From the NCBI GenBank assembly GCA_017540175.1, contig JAFYBN010000119.1:21979-85978 (forward strand): DNA of 64,000 bases, written 5' to 3'. The notes below the pieces were generated by a model. The model was not told where the DNA came from. It did no database searches and saw only the letters and a list, made by a program, of their open reading frames with translations. Made by a program: the position numbers and the translations under genes. Origin of the DNA: Clostridia bacterium (lineage in GTDB: Bacteria > Bacillota > Clostridia > Oscillospirales > CAG-272). This document shows positions 53,343 through 61,364 of the stretch, piece by piece (the stretch's first letter is position 1; every line of letters begins with the position of its first letter).

Positions 53343-54062
53343 ATGGAAAATCAGTTCAGCCGAACAGAGCTTTTGATCGGTGCGGACGCTCTTGAAACGC
53401 TGCGCCGCTCCCGCGTCGCTGTGTTCGGCGTCGGAGGCGTAGGCGGGTACGCGGTCGAAGGACTCGTGCGCGCGGGCGTCGGCGCTCTCGATCTCATCGA
53501 CAGCGACGTCGTCGCCCTGTCCAATCTCAACCGTCAGATCATCGCCACGCACAAGACGCTCGGTCAGCCGAAGGTCGAAGCGGCGAAGGAACGCGCGCTC
53601 ACGATCAATCCGCGGGTCGTCATCCGCGCTTATCAGTCGTTCTTTTTGCCGGAAAACACGGGTGAATTCGATTTCGCCGAATACGACTATGTCGTCGACG
53701 CGATCGATACCGTGAGCGGGAAGATCGGGCTGGTACTCGCGGCACAGGCGGCAGGCACTCCGATCATCAGCTCGATGGGCGCGGGAAACAAGCTCGACCC
53801 GACGGCGTTTGAAGTGACGGATATTTACAAAACCTCCGTCTGTCCCCTGGCGCGCGTCATGCGCACGGAACTGAAAAAGCGCGGAGTCAAAAAGCTCAAG
53901 GTCGTGTATTCGAAAGAGCCCCCGCTGACTCCGACCGGTGCGCAAAGGGATGCGGACAGCGGCAAAATCCCACCCGGGAGCGTTTCGTTCGTCCCGTCCG
54001 TCGTCGGGCTCATTATCGCGGGCGAGGTTGTGAAAGATCTGATCCGAAAGAAAGCCGAATGA
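53343..54062 (+). CDS. tcdA: tRNA threonylcarbamoyladenosine dehydratase
   Basis: A 239-residue E1-like (ThiF/MoeB/HesA) enzyme. VAVFGVGGVGGYAVEGLVRAGVGALDLIDSD is the ATP-binding Rossmann motif, with SNLNRQ and the conserved Arg. VVDAIDTVSGK and SSMGAGNKLDPTAFEVTDIYKTSVCPLARVMRTELKKRGV are the TcdA-specific blocks. The protein converts t6A37 of tRNA to its cyclic form using ATP. Start at 53343 with GGAGGAAGCC. Monocistronic. Confidence 0.95.
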   Translation: MENQFSRTELLIGADALETLRRSRVAVFGVGGVGGYAVEGLVRAGVGALDLIDSDVVALSNLNRQIIATHKTLGQPKVEAAKERALTINPRVVIRAYQSFFLPENTGEFDFAEYDYVVDAIDTVSGKIGLVLAAQAAGTPIISSMGAGNKLDPTAFEVTDIYKTSVCPLARVMRTELKKRGVKKLKVVYSKEPPLTPTGAQRDADSGKIPPGSVSFVPSVVGLIIAGEVVKDLIRKKAE

Positions 54063-54072
54063 TCCGGCATGG

Positions 54073-54110
54073 AAAAGCCGCCTCCGTCGTTTGATCCGGA
54101 GGCGGCTTTT
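54073..54110 (+). terminator. Bidirectional terminator between tcdA and GH29
   Basis: GCCGCCTCC (54077-54085) pairs with GGAGGCGGC (54098-54106). T4 follows on the plus strand, and the complement of AAAA follows on the minus strand. Confidence 0.85.
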
Positions 54111-54146
54111 CGATCGGTTCTGATGTTTTGCGGTGTGATCCTCAGA

Positions 54147-55571
54147 TCATTCCAGCGTGATCTTCAGACAGTTCGTGTATTTGGTGGGGAGCTTTTCGGG
54201 CAGGCGCGCCGTCAGCACGCCGAAGCACTGTTCAAACGGGACTTCCCCGTATCCGAGCAGCTTGACCGCAGCGATCTTCTCCTCGGGCGTGAAGGATTTC
54301 ACGACTGCCCTGCCGTCGTCCGGCGCGTGCATCATAAAGGCGAACACATCCTTGCCCTTCGACGTGAAGCGGTAATCCGACGTACCCCAGGCGACTTCGG
54401 ATTCGCGGAAGCCGTCGATCACCACGCGGGCATCGCCTTCGCCGAACACTTTCCACGGTCTTGTACCGTACACGCCCTCGGACGCGACGTCAAACCATGA
54501 GCCGATCTCTTCCAGCGTCCAGCGCTCCCATTCGTCGATCGTGCCGTCCGGCCGCTGGAGGATGTTGAGCAGCATCGTGCCGTTCTTCGAGATGATGTCG
54601 ACCAGCATTTCGATGATGTGGTGCGGTTTCTTATACCGCTGACGCACGTCATAGAACCAGTTGCCGATGCAGGTGTCGGTTTCCCAAGGATCCTCCTGAA
54701 TGCCGGGGAGCTGGCTCTTTTCGATATCGAGCACGCCGACCTTAAAGATCTTCGCGTCGCGGTTCTTCTGCGTGTAGACCGCGTTGTTGTACCCGTACTT
54801 CTCGACGGACTTGTTGTAAAGATACGCGACCGCCTCGAGTCCGTGGGCGAAATTGTCCTGATCCTCGAACGGGAGTCCGCTGTCGGAATAGAGCAGATCG
54901 GGGGTAAAGCGGTCGATCATCTCCTTCACGGCGCGGAGCCAATAATCGTGGAAATCCTTGTTCGGCGTGAGCCACGGCCAGTTGTTTTCGTTGTGTTCGT
55001 AATTGTCGTGGTAGAAATCGCGGTATGCGGGATCGTTTCCGTCGTAGGGTATGCCGGCGTAGGGCCCCCATTTGTCCGCGCCTTTGTTGACATGCCACCA
55101 CGAGAACGAGGCGGCGAGATGCTCCGTCAGACCGAAGGGCAGATTATACTTCGCCGCGGCGTCGCGCCACAGCGCGCAGATGTCCCTGCCCGGCCCGACG
55201 TTGACGGAATTCATGCGGTTGACGGCGGAATCGTAATTGAAGAAGTGGTCGTGATGGGTCGCCTGCGCCACGAAGAAACGAGCTCCGGCGCGGACGTACA
55301 GGCTCATCAGCTCGTTCGGATCGAATTTCTCGGCCTTCCAGAGCGCGCAGATATCCTTGTAGCCGAATTTCGAGGGGTGCCCGTAATGACGGACGTGATA
55401 CCGGTACTGATCCGAACCTTCGATGTACATGTTGCGGGCATACCAGTCGCCGTACATCGGAACGGACTGCGGACCCCAGTGCGCCCATATGCCGAACTTC
55501 GTGTCGCGGAACCAATCGGGAATCTTTTTTTCATACAGGGATTCAAAGGTGGGGGCAAATCTCTCGGGCAT
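54147..55571 (-). CDS. Alpha-L-fucosidase, GH29
   Basis: A 474-residue enzyme starting MPERFAPTFESLYEKK at 55571 behind AAAGGAGAACG. KFGIWAHWGPQSVPMYGDWYARNMY, RAGARFFVAQATHHDHFFNYDS and FTPDLLYSDSGLP (nucleophile Asp region of GH29) are family blocks. ISKNGTMLLNILQRPDGTI and EEIGSWFDVASEGVYGTRPW complete the barrel, followed by a small beta domain. No signal peptide is seen, so it acts inside the cell on imported fucosides. Last gene of the operon with a reductase and a dehydrogenase that may process the released sugar. Confidence 0.93.
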   Translation of the reverse strand: MPERFAPTFESLYEKKIPDWFRDTKFGIWAHWGPQSVPMYGDWYARNMYIEGSDQYRYHVRHYGHPSKFGYKDICALWKAEKFDPNELMSLYVRAGARFFVAQATHHDHFFNYDSAVNRMNSVNVGPGRDICALWRDAAAKYNLPFGLTEHLAASFSWWHVNKGADKWGPYAGIPYDGNDPAYRDFYHDNYEHNENNWPWLTPNKDFHDYWLRAVKEMIDRFTPDLLYSDSGLPFEDQDNFAHGLEAVAYLYNKSVEKYGYNNAVYTQKNRDAKIFKVGVLDIEKSQLPGIQEDPWETDTCIGNWFYDVRQRYKKPHHIIEMLVDIISKNGTMLLNILQRPDGTIDEWERWTLEEIGSWFDVASEGVYGTRPWKVFGEGDARVVIDGFRESEVAWGTSDYRFTSKGKDVFAFMMHAPDDGRAVVKSFTPEEKIAAVKLLGYGEVPFEQCFGVLTARLPEKLPTKYTNCLKITLE

Positions 55572-55639
55572 GATCGTTCTCCTTTCAGAACGCCGGGAAA
55601 GCACGGACCCGTTCAGCCGCGGATCCGCGTTTCCTTCGT

Positions 55640-56614
55640 TTATTTCCAAAGCTCCTGCCAGTCCTCCGCTCCCTCCCAGAGAAAGACCTGTCCCTTGATG
55701 AGACGGCAGTCCGCGGAAGAGGAGTCGATTTCCTTCATTTCTTCTTCGGTCAGAGGGTCGCCCGTCAGATAGGCGAGATTGGCCCGATACTGCGGCTCCT
55801 TGACGGAGAACGGGATCGGGACCGCGCCGGACTGGGACGACCACTTGAGACATACGCCCGCGGGATGGATCCCGTGGCGCTCGGCGATCGCGCGGATGTG
55901 GGGCATCTCCATCGCGGCGATGTCCTCGCTCGTCTTGTCTCGCTCCGGACGGGACGGGGAGCCGAGGGGACAGAAGCCGACGGCCTGAATGCCGTGCTCC
56001 GCGCACCACGCGCGCAGCTGTGGCTGACGGAAGGCGGGGTGGAGCTCCATTTCGATCAGCGCGGGTTTGATCCTCAGCTGCGGGTAGACGGCTTCGAGCT
56101 TCGATACCGTCATGTTTGACACGCCGATCGCGCGGATCTTTCCTTCATAGCAGAGTTCTTCGCACTGACGGTAGGTGGAGACGAACTCGTCCGCGGAAAA
56201 GGGCTTCGAATCGGGATTGCGGGAGTCGCCGTCGCATCCCGGCGCGTGGTAGTTCGGGAAAGGCCAATGAGTATAGTAGGCGTCGAGATAATCGAGGCCG
56301 AGCGCGGCAAGGGTGTTTTCGCACGCTTCCTTCACGGCCTTGTGGTGATTGTTCCAGACCTTCGAGACGACGAAGAGCTCTTCCCTCTTCACGACGCCCT
56401 CGTCGAGGAGTCTTTTGATCGATTCGCCGATTTCGCGCTCGTTGCCGTAAACCTCCGCGCAGTCGATGAGACGGTACCCGTCCTTCACCGCGCCGTACAC
56501 CGCCGCCGCAATCGCGTCCGGGCTGTATTTGTCCGAACCGAAGGTGCCGAGCCCGATGCCCGGCATCCTCGCGCCGTTGTTCAGCAGAACGGCGGGAACC
56601 TTCTTCTCAGTCAT
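55640..56614 (-). CDS. Aldo/keto reductase
   Basis: A 324-residue NADPH-dependent oxidoreductase. MPGIGLGTFGSD and GYRLIDCAEVYGNEREIGESIKRLL carry the catalytic Asp and Tyr. LFVVSKVWNNHH supplies Lys and LDYLDAYYTHWPFPNY the His, so the AKR tetrad is complete. Later blocks are IRAIGVSNM and GVCLKWSSQSGAVPIPFSVKEP. It overlaps the dehydrogenase gene by 8 bases. Substrate may be L-fucose or a related aldose, inferred from the operon. Confidence 0.93.
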   Translation of the reverse strand: MTEKKVPAVLLNNGARMPGIGLGTFGSDKYSPDAIAAAVYGAVKDGYRLIDCAEVYGNEREIGESIKRLLDEGVVKREELFVVSKVWNNHHKAVKEACENTLAALGLDYLDAYYTHWPFPNYHAPGCDGDSRNPDSKPFSADEFVSTYRQCEELCYEGKIRAIGVSNMTVSKLEAVYPQLRIKPALIEMELHPAFRQPQLRAWCAEHGIQAVGFCPLGSPSRPERDKTSEDIAAMEMPHIRAIAERHGIHPAGVCLKWSSQSGAVPIPFSVKEPQYRANLAYLTGDPLTEEEMKEIDSSSADCRLIKGQVFLWEGAEDWQELWK

Positions 56615-57680
56615 TGAACGTCACCGCGACCTTTCCGCACTTGCCGGAAGCCATGAGCGCGTACGCCTCGCCAGCCTTTTCGAGCGGGAACTCATGCGTG
56701 ATGAGATCCTCGGGATGGATGCCCCAGCGAACGAGCAGTTCCACGAGCTCTTCCATCTTCCAGAGGCTGGTGACCCAGGAACCGTAGATGGTCTTCTGGC
56801 CGTGAATAATATCCGGGCTGGGCATGAAGGTGCAGGTGCCGCCCTCGCCGACGAAGGCGATCTTGCCCCATTCCCTCGTGCCGCGGATGGCGAGCTGGCG
56901 CGCGCTGTCCGCCGCGGAGGTGTCGATGGCACGTTCGCAGCCGTGGCCATTCGTGACCTTCATAATGTTCTCAAGCGCGTTTTCGTCGGATTTGAACACA
57001 TAATCCGCCAGTCCGAGCTTTTTGCACATTTCGATGCGGTATTCGCTCAGCTCCACGCCGATGAGGGTCTTCGCGCCCATCGCGCGGGCAAGCATCAGGG
57101 AGGCAAGGCCGACCGGGCCGAGACCGGTGACAAGCACCGTATCCGCGCCGCTGACGCCGATCTTGTCGATCGCTTCGTACACCGTGCCGAAGCCGCACGC
57201 CACCTGAGCGCCGTCCTTATAGGTCAGCTCGTCGGGCAGCGCGATGAGGTCCTTTTCGTCGCAGAGGATGAAGGGCGCCATGCCGCCGTTTCTCTGCCAG
57301 CCGTACGCCGCGCGGTAATGGCTCTTGCAGGAGATGAAGTAGCCGCGGCGGCAGTCATAGCAGACGCCGCATCCGGAGATGTGGTAAACGATGACCCGGT
57401 CGCCTTCCTTGAAGCGCTTGCAGCCTTCTCCGGCGGCGATGATCTGACCGCAGGGTTCGTGGCCTGCGACCATGCCGGGGATATAACCCTCCGCGCCCTT
57501 GCCGGTGTGCTCGCGGTAAATGCAGCGGATATCCGAGCCGCAGATGGTGGTAGCTTTGGTTTTGACGAGAACCTGACCGTAACCGGGTTTTTGAACGGGG
57601 AACTCGCGGATCTCCACGGTGGAATTGCCGGGCAGGATCGCACCCGGCATGGTTTCGGGAATCGGGACGTTGAGTGCCAT
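56607..57680 (-). CDS. Zinc-dependent medium-chain alcohol/polyol dehydrogenase
   Basis: A 357-residue MDR dehydrogenase. TTICGSDIRCIYREHTG gives the catalytic zinc Cys and neighbouring Ser/Asp. GMVAGHEPCGQIIAAGEG holds the His-Glu pair. GCGVCYDCRRGYFISC is the four-Cys structural zinc lobe, and VLVTGLGPVGLASLMLARAMGAKTLIGVE the NAD(P) Rossmann motif. First gene of the fucosidase operon; likely oxidises a sugar or sugar alcohol. Divergent from the AraC regulator. Confidence 0.93.
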   Translation of the reverse strand: MALNVPIPETMPGAILPGNSTVEIREFPVQKPGYGQVLVKTKATTICGSDIRCIYREHTGKGAEGYIPGMVAGHEPCGQIIAAGEGCKRFKEGDRVIVYHISGCGVCYDCRRGYFISCKSHYRAAYGWQRNGGMAPFILCDEKDLIALPDELTYKDGAQVACGFGTVYEAIDKIGVSGADTVLVTGLGPVGLASLMLARAMGAKTLIGVELSEYRIEMCKKLGLADYVFKSDENALENIMKVTNGHGCERAIDTSAADSARQLAIRGTREWGKIAFVGEGGTCTFMPSPDIIHGQKTIYGSWVTSLWKMEELVELLVRWGIHPEDLITHEFPLEKAGEAYALMASGKCGKVAVTFND

Positions 57681-57723
57681 TTTTCAGTCTCCTTTGATTT
57701 GTTGTTCGCTGTGATTTGTTTCC

Positions 57724-57752
57724 ATTATAGCATGACCAGCGGCGAAAAGAAA
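57724..57752 (-). promoter_or_regulatory. Probable promoter of the fucosidase operon
   Basis: Minus-strand TATAAT (57724-57729) with only a weak -35 (TTTCTT, 57747-57752) at 17 bases. A poor -35 box would fit an activator-dependent promoter, and an AraC-type regulator is encoded divergently next to it. Confidence 0.5.
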
Positions 57753-57804
57753 GACGCTCAAAAGACAAGTATCATATATTTATGTCCGAATTCCATCCCA
57801 CGGT

Positions 57805-57833
57805 TTGACAGATTCCGCATTTCGTGTTATAAT
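57805..57833 (+). promoter_or_regulatory. Promoter of the AraC-family gene
   Basis: TTGACA (57805-57810), 17 bases, TATAAT (57828-57833), both perfect. Confidence 0.85.
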
Positions 57834-57864
57834 GTCTTATAAAGGGATTTTTCGGGAGGACGAT

Positions 57865-58740
57865 ATGCGCAGCGAGTTCGATTTTTCCGGCATCGAGCTG
57901 CAGTTCGAGCTTGAAAACAGGAAAGTGCGCGTGCTGAACGCGAAGAAGGAAGTATTTTTCGAATCCTTTCCGAATCACATGCACGGCTTTTTCGAGCTTC
58001 ACTACATCTTCGGCGGGCATGGGGAGCTCATTTGTCTCGGGAACCGCTATCCACTCTTGGCAGGGTGCGTCTATCTGAACGGTCTGAACGTGAGTCACGA
58101 ACAGCGCACGGATACCGAAGACAATATGACCGAGTATTCTCTCGCGTTCGATCTGACCCCTTCGCGCGGCCGCATTCAGGCGGCGGACGGGCTAGCGCAG
58201 CGGCTTGACGGAATGAAGCTGTGGATCGGAGAGGACCGGCGCGGGATCGGCGAACTGTTCCGTCAGATCGAACGGGAGCTCACAGCGCGGGAAATCGGAT
58301 TCCGTGACGCGCTCGAAAGCCTCTGCCGCCTTCTCCTCATCGAAGTCATCCGGTCGTTTGCCGAGCCGACGGATCAAGTGTCCCGGCATGCCGGCATCAC
58401 ATCGGACCGCCGTAAATTCATCATGGACGAGGCGTTTATCTATCTCTACCGCGACATGACGCTTTCCTCCCTCGCCGCCCTGCTCAACCTGAGCGAGCGT
58501 CAGACGGCGCGTGATATCCGCTCGTATTACGGCATGAGCTTCACGGAGTTCCGTGGCCGTTCCCGCCTCAGCGCCGCCGCGCGCCTGCTTACGGAACGCC
58601 CTGACATGACCGTAGCGGAGGTGGGTGAGGTCGTCGGCTTCTCGAGCGCCGCCCATTTCCGAAAGCTGTTTGCCGCCTTCTCGGGAGAGACCCCGGCGGC
58701 TTACCGGAAAAGAGCGTGGGAAGACGGGGAGAAAAAATAA
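57865..58740 (+). CDS. AraC-family transcriptional regulator
   Basis: A 291-residue regulator; ATG 57865 follows GGGAGGA. The N-terminal cupin sensor (FPNHMHGFFELHYIFGGHGELICLGNRYPLLAGCVYLNGLNVSHEQ) is of the sugar-responsive type. The C-terminal double HTH comprises MTLSSLAALLNLSERQTARDIRSYYGMSFTEFRGRSRLSAAARLL and MTVAEVGEVVGFSSAAHFRKLFAAFSGETPAAYRK. It is divergent from the dehydrogenase-reductase-fucosidase operon and is its likely activator. Confidence 0.93.
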   Translation: MRSEFDFSGIELQFELENRKVRVLNAKKEVFFESFPNHMHGFFELHYIFGGHGELICLGNRYPLLAGCVYLNGLNVSHEQRTDTEDNMTEYSLAFDLTPSRGRIQAADGLAQRLDGMKLWIGEDRRGIGELFRQIERELTAREIGFRDALESLCRLLLIEVIRSFAEPTDQVSRHAGITSDRRKFIMDEAFIYLYRDMTLSSLAALLNLSERQTARDIRSYYGMSFTEFRGRSRLSAAARLLTERPDMTVAEVGEVVGFSSAAHFRKLFAAFSGETPAAYRKRAWEDGEKK

Positions 58741-58770
58741 AAAACGGGAGGACGATTTGACGTCTCCCGT
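58735..58770 (-). terminator. Terminator of hup (convergent with araC)
   Basis: ACGGGAGGACG and CGTCTCCCGT pair (about 58744-58770, one bulge). On the minus strand a T5-6 run and ATTTTTTC follow. Confidence 0.75.
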
Positions 58771-58790
58771 TCTTCATTGCGCTGATAAAC

Positions 58791-59066
58791 TCAGCCGTTG
58801 ACTTTGTCCTTGAAGCTCTTGCCGGCCTTGAAAACAGGCGTGGTGGAAGCTTCGACGTTGACGGCTTCGCCCGTGCGGGGATTACGGCTGACTCTGGCTT
58901 CACGCTTCTTGGATTCGAAGGTACCGAAGCCGATGAGGCTGACCTTCTTGCCATCCGCGACGGTATCTTCGATAGCGGCGACGGCAGCTTCGAGAGCTGC
59001 GGCAGCCTGCTTCTGCGTCAAACCGGCATCCGCGGCAATTTTCTTGATCAGTTCCTGTTTGTTCAT
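58791..59066 (-). CDS. hup: DNA-binding protein HU
   Basis: A 91-residue histone-like protein. MNKQELIKKIAADAGLTQKQAAAALEA forms the helical dimer core. KVSLIGFGTFESKKREARVSRNPRTGEAV is the HU signature with the DNA-intercalating arm and conserved NP. It binds and bends DNA nonspecifically in the nucleoid. Monocistronic; extended -10 promoter at 59114-59122. Confidence 0.97.
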   Translation of the reverse strand: MNKQELIKKIAADAGLTQKQAAAALEAAVAAIEDTVADGKKVSLIGFGTFESKKREARVSRNPRTGEAVNVEASTTPVFKAGKSFKDKVNG

Positions 59067-59113
59067 GGTTTACTCCTTGTTTATATAATTTCTTTTGGAA
59101 TGCTCCACTTCGT

Positions 59114-59122
59114 ATTATACCA
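59114..59122 (-). promoter_or_regulatory. Extended -10 promoter of hup
   Basis: Minus-strand TGGTATAAT, an extended -10 element with a perfect hexamer and no clear -35. Confidence 0.6.
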
Positions 59123-59261
59123 CATTCGGAGACCAAAATCCATACCTTTCCAAAAGAAAATGCCGCGAAAGTGTGAACTTTCCTTGATTTTTGTTCTTTT
59201 TCGGCCGTTTGAGAGCAGTTTTTTCGCTGACGGAGACGAAAAAGCGATCTGGCAAAGCGAT

Positions 59262-59284
59262 GAAGGGCATGAACCATGCCCTTC
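59262..59284. other. Perfect 10-bp hairpin in the hup-msrC intergenic region
   Basis: GAAGGGCATG (59262-59271), loop AAC, CATGCCCTTC (59275-59284). There is no T run on either strand, so it is not an ordinary terminator. The 59067-59407 gap otherwise holds only the hup promoter and the promoter at 59345-59373. Confidence 0.5.
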
Positions 59285-59344
59285 CCGGCTCTGTTTCGCA
59301 GCCGTATTCGGCCTCATTCCGAGCATGACCGCGACGGCGGATGC

Positions 59345-59373
59345 TTGACAAATCCGCCGTTTTGTGATAGGAT
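59345..59373 (+). promoter_or_regulatory. Promoter of the fRMsr gene
   Basis: TTGACA (59345-59350), 17 bases, TAGGAT (59368-59373). Confidence 0.75.
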
Positions 59374-59407
59374 GAACCAAACGGAAATCAAAAATTTCGG
59401 AGGCAGT

Positions 59408-59881
59408 ATGACCGATTACAAAAACCTCACTCTTTCCCTGGAAGCGCTGATCGCCGATGTTCCTCATCCGATCTCGAAGCTTTCCAACGCCGCCGCTCTT
59501 CTGTGGGAGAGCCTCGATCAGCTGAACTGGGCGGGATTTTATCTCATGAAGGGAGACACCCTCGTTCTCGGACCGTTTCAGGGAAAGCCCGCCTGCATCG
59601 AGATCCCCGTCGGGCGCGGCGTATGCGGCACGGCGGCAATGAGGAAGGCAAGCGTTCTCGTGCCGGACGTACATCTTTTTCCGGGACACATCGCGTGCGA
59701 CGGCGCGTCCGAATCCGAGCTGGTCGTTCCGCTGATGAAGGAGGACCGGGTGGTCGGCGTGCTCGATCTCGACAGCCCCGTGAAAAAACGCTTCTCCGAT
59801 GAGGATCGGGAAGGCCTTGAGCAGTTCGCGGGCGTGCTGGCGGCTTCTCTGCCGGATTGTTTTGACGGAAACCTGCTCTGA
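59408..59881 (+). CDS. msrC: Free methionine-(R)-sulfoxide reductase (GAF domain)
   Basis: A 157-residue GAF-fold enzyme. SNAAALLWESLDQLNWAGFYLMKGDTLVLGPFQGKPACIEIPVGRGVCGTAA carries two of the three redox Cys, and DVHLFPGHIACDGASESELVVPL the third, in the fRMsr pattern. FSDEDREGLEQFAGVL is the C-terminal helix. It reduces free Met-R-O in the cytoplasm with thioredoxin, an oxidative-stress role. ATG 59408 follows GGAGGCAGT. Confidence 0.95.
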   Translation: MTDYKNLTLSLEALIADVPHPISKLSNAAALLWESLDQLNWAGFYLMKGDTLVLGPFQGKPACIEIPVGRGVCGTAAMRKASVLVPDVHLFPGHIACDGASESELVVPLMKEDRVVGVLDLDSPVKKRFSDEDREGLEQFAGVLAASLPDCFDGNLL

Positions 59882-59898
59882 ATACTTACCATGGAAAA

Positions 59899-59931
59899 GG
59901 GGCTCCGCGAAAACGGAACCCCTGATTTTTT
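59899..59931 (+). terminator. Terminator of msrC
   Basis: GGGGCTCCG (59899-59907) and CGGAACCCC (59914-59922), with one mismatch, then TGA and T6. Confidence 0.82.
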
Positions 59932-59938
59932 GCCTTTG

Positions 59939-61015
59939 TTATCTTCCCGCAAGCTCCCGGACGATGGCATTCAGTTCATCCATCTTGTCCTCGATCTCCT
60001 TCACGAGCTTGAACTGTGTGCGGGCGCGGACGAGGTTGTGTTCGGGATATTTCGTCTTGAAATACACGTCGCCGTTGATGTAGTCGGCGAGGAAGCGCGC
60101 GCCGCATTCAAGGGTCATGAGCTTGATCGAGAACGGCAGAAGCGCGAGCTCCTTGTCGGTGATGGAAGGCAGCTCCTCAAGGAAGCCCTTCGTGAACGCG
60201 GTGAATTTCTCCACGTCAAACCAGATCTTCGAAAGATCCTTTTCATCCTCCGCACCGGACGAACCGCCGAATCTCAGCGCGTCGCCGTAATCGTACAGGA
60301 GGGAGCCGGGCATGACGGTATCGAGGTCGATCACGCAGACGCCCTCGCCCGTCGTCTCGTCCAGCATGACGTTGTTGAGCTTGGTATCGTTGTGCGTCAC
60401 GCGGAGCGGGATCGAGCCGTCCGCGAGCGCATCGACGATCACACCGGCGTCTTTTTCGCGTGCCAGCACAAAATCGATCTCATCCCGCGCCGTATCCGCT
60501 CTGCCGGAGAGGTTCTTTTCGAGCGCCTCGCGGAACTGCGCGTAGCGGGAACGGGTGTTGTGGAAGTCCTTGATGGTCTCGTGCAGCTTTTCGGCAGGAT
60601 AATCCGCGAGAAGATTCTGGAACTTTCCGAACGCCTTCGCCGCGTTGTAAAGCTGCATGGGATTCTCCACGATATCGTAGGAAATCGCGTGATCGATGAA
60701 TTTGTACATCCGGTAGTACTCGCCGTCCGTGTGATGGTAATAGGGTTTTCCGTCCACGGTCGTGATCAGGTTCAGCGTTTCGCGGTCGGGATCACCGCCG
60801 GCTTTCGCGATTTTATCTCTGAGAAACGCCGTCACGCCGAGAATGTTTTCCATAACGGCGGGCGGATCCGTAAAGACGCGCTTGTTGATCCTCTGCAGGA
60901 TGTAATTCGGCTGGGAATGCACAAGGTAGGTATCGTTGATATGACCGTTGCCGTAAACGGATGGGGTGATGCTGATATCGAAATGACGTAAAATCTCGTA
61001 AAACTCGTTCTCCAT
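59939..61015 (-). CDS. nahK: N-acetylhexosamine 1-kinase-like phosphotransferase
   Basis: A 358-residue APH-fold kinase very like bifidobacterial NahK (EC 2.7.1.162). GNGHINDTYLV and NYILQRINKRVF form the N-lobe. FGKFQNLLADYP, DGSIPLRVTHNDTKLNNVMLDE (catalytic loop) and VIDLDTVMPGSLLYDYGDALRFG (metal Asp) are near-identical blocks by eye, as is ADYINGDVYFKTKYPEHNLVRARTQFKLV. It would phosphorylate GlcNAc/GalNAc at C1 after release from human milk or mucin glycans. Start at 61015 has GAAAGGAACG. The other genes of that pathway are not in the window. Confidence 0.88.
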   Translation of the reverse strand: MENEFYEILRHFDISITPSVYGNGHINDTYLVHSQPNYILQRINKRVFTDPPAVMENILGVTAFLRDKIAKAGGDPDRETLNLITTVDGKPYYHHTDGEYYRMYKFIDHAISYDIVENPMQLYNAAKAFGKFQNLLADYPAEKLHETIKDFHNTRSRYAQFREALEKNLSGRADTARDEIDFVLAREKDAGVIVDALADGSIPLRVTHNDTKLNNVMLDETTGEGVCVIDLDTVMPGSLLYDYGDALRFGGSSGAEDEKDLSKIWFDVEKFTAFTKGFLEELPSITDKELALLPFSIKLMTLECGARFLADYINGDVYFKTKYPEHNLVRARTQFKLVKEIEDKMDELNAIVRELAGR

Positions 61016-61187
61016 GACGTTCCTTTCGGTTCTGTGTTTTTGCTTGCAGCGCTTACGATTATAGCACATTTTTCACGAAAACGCAAGCATTTGTGTAAAC
61101 ATTGAATTTTTAACTTTTTGCATCGACTCTTTTTCTCGTTCGTTTCCAGACACGAATTCTTTCGGTCATGCCGTTTGGTTCATTCGT

Positions 61188-61207
61188 TGACCGTTTCTGA
61201 CCGTTTC
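61188..61207 (+). repeat. Tandem decamer
   Basis: TGACCGTTTC occurs twice in tandem (61188-61197, 61198-61207), followed by TTTGGCTGTCTTTGGCCGTTTTG. It lies in the 349-base gap between nahK and the acyl-CoA ligase, upstream of the ligase promoter. It could be a regulator site, but two copies only. Confidence 0.5.
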
Positions 61208-61253
61208 TTTGGCTGTCTTTGGCCGTTTTGAGGCGCGAAAGGCGAAAAAGGTC

Positions 61254-61283
61254 TTGACAAGCCGTCTGCGCAGATGATATAAT
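61254..61283 (+). promoter_or_regulatory. Promoter of the acyl-CoA ligase gene
   Basis: TTGACA (61254-61259), 18 bases, TATAAT (61278-61283). The leader to 61365 is about 75 bases. Confidence 0.85.
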
Positions 61284-61364
61284 AATAAAATAGTAAACTC
61301 AATTTCAAAAGAATCACCCGCGGACACGAAGCCGTGCTTCCCCGGTTCACAGAAGGACAAAAAC

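Noticed and set aside
61188-61231. Repeat array in the nahK-ligase gap
   Set aside because: Only two exact decamers plus loose similarity; too few copies to be called an array or VNTR.
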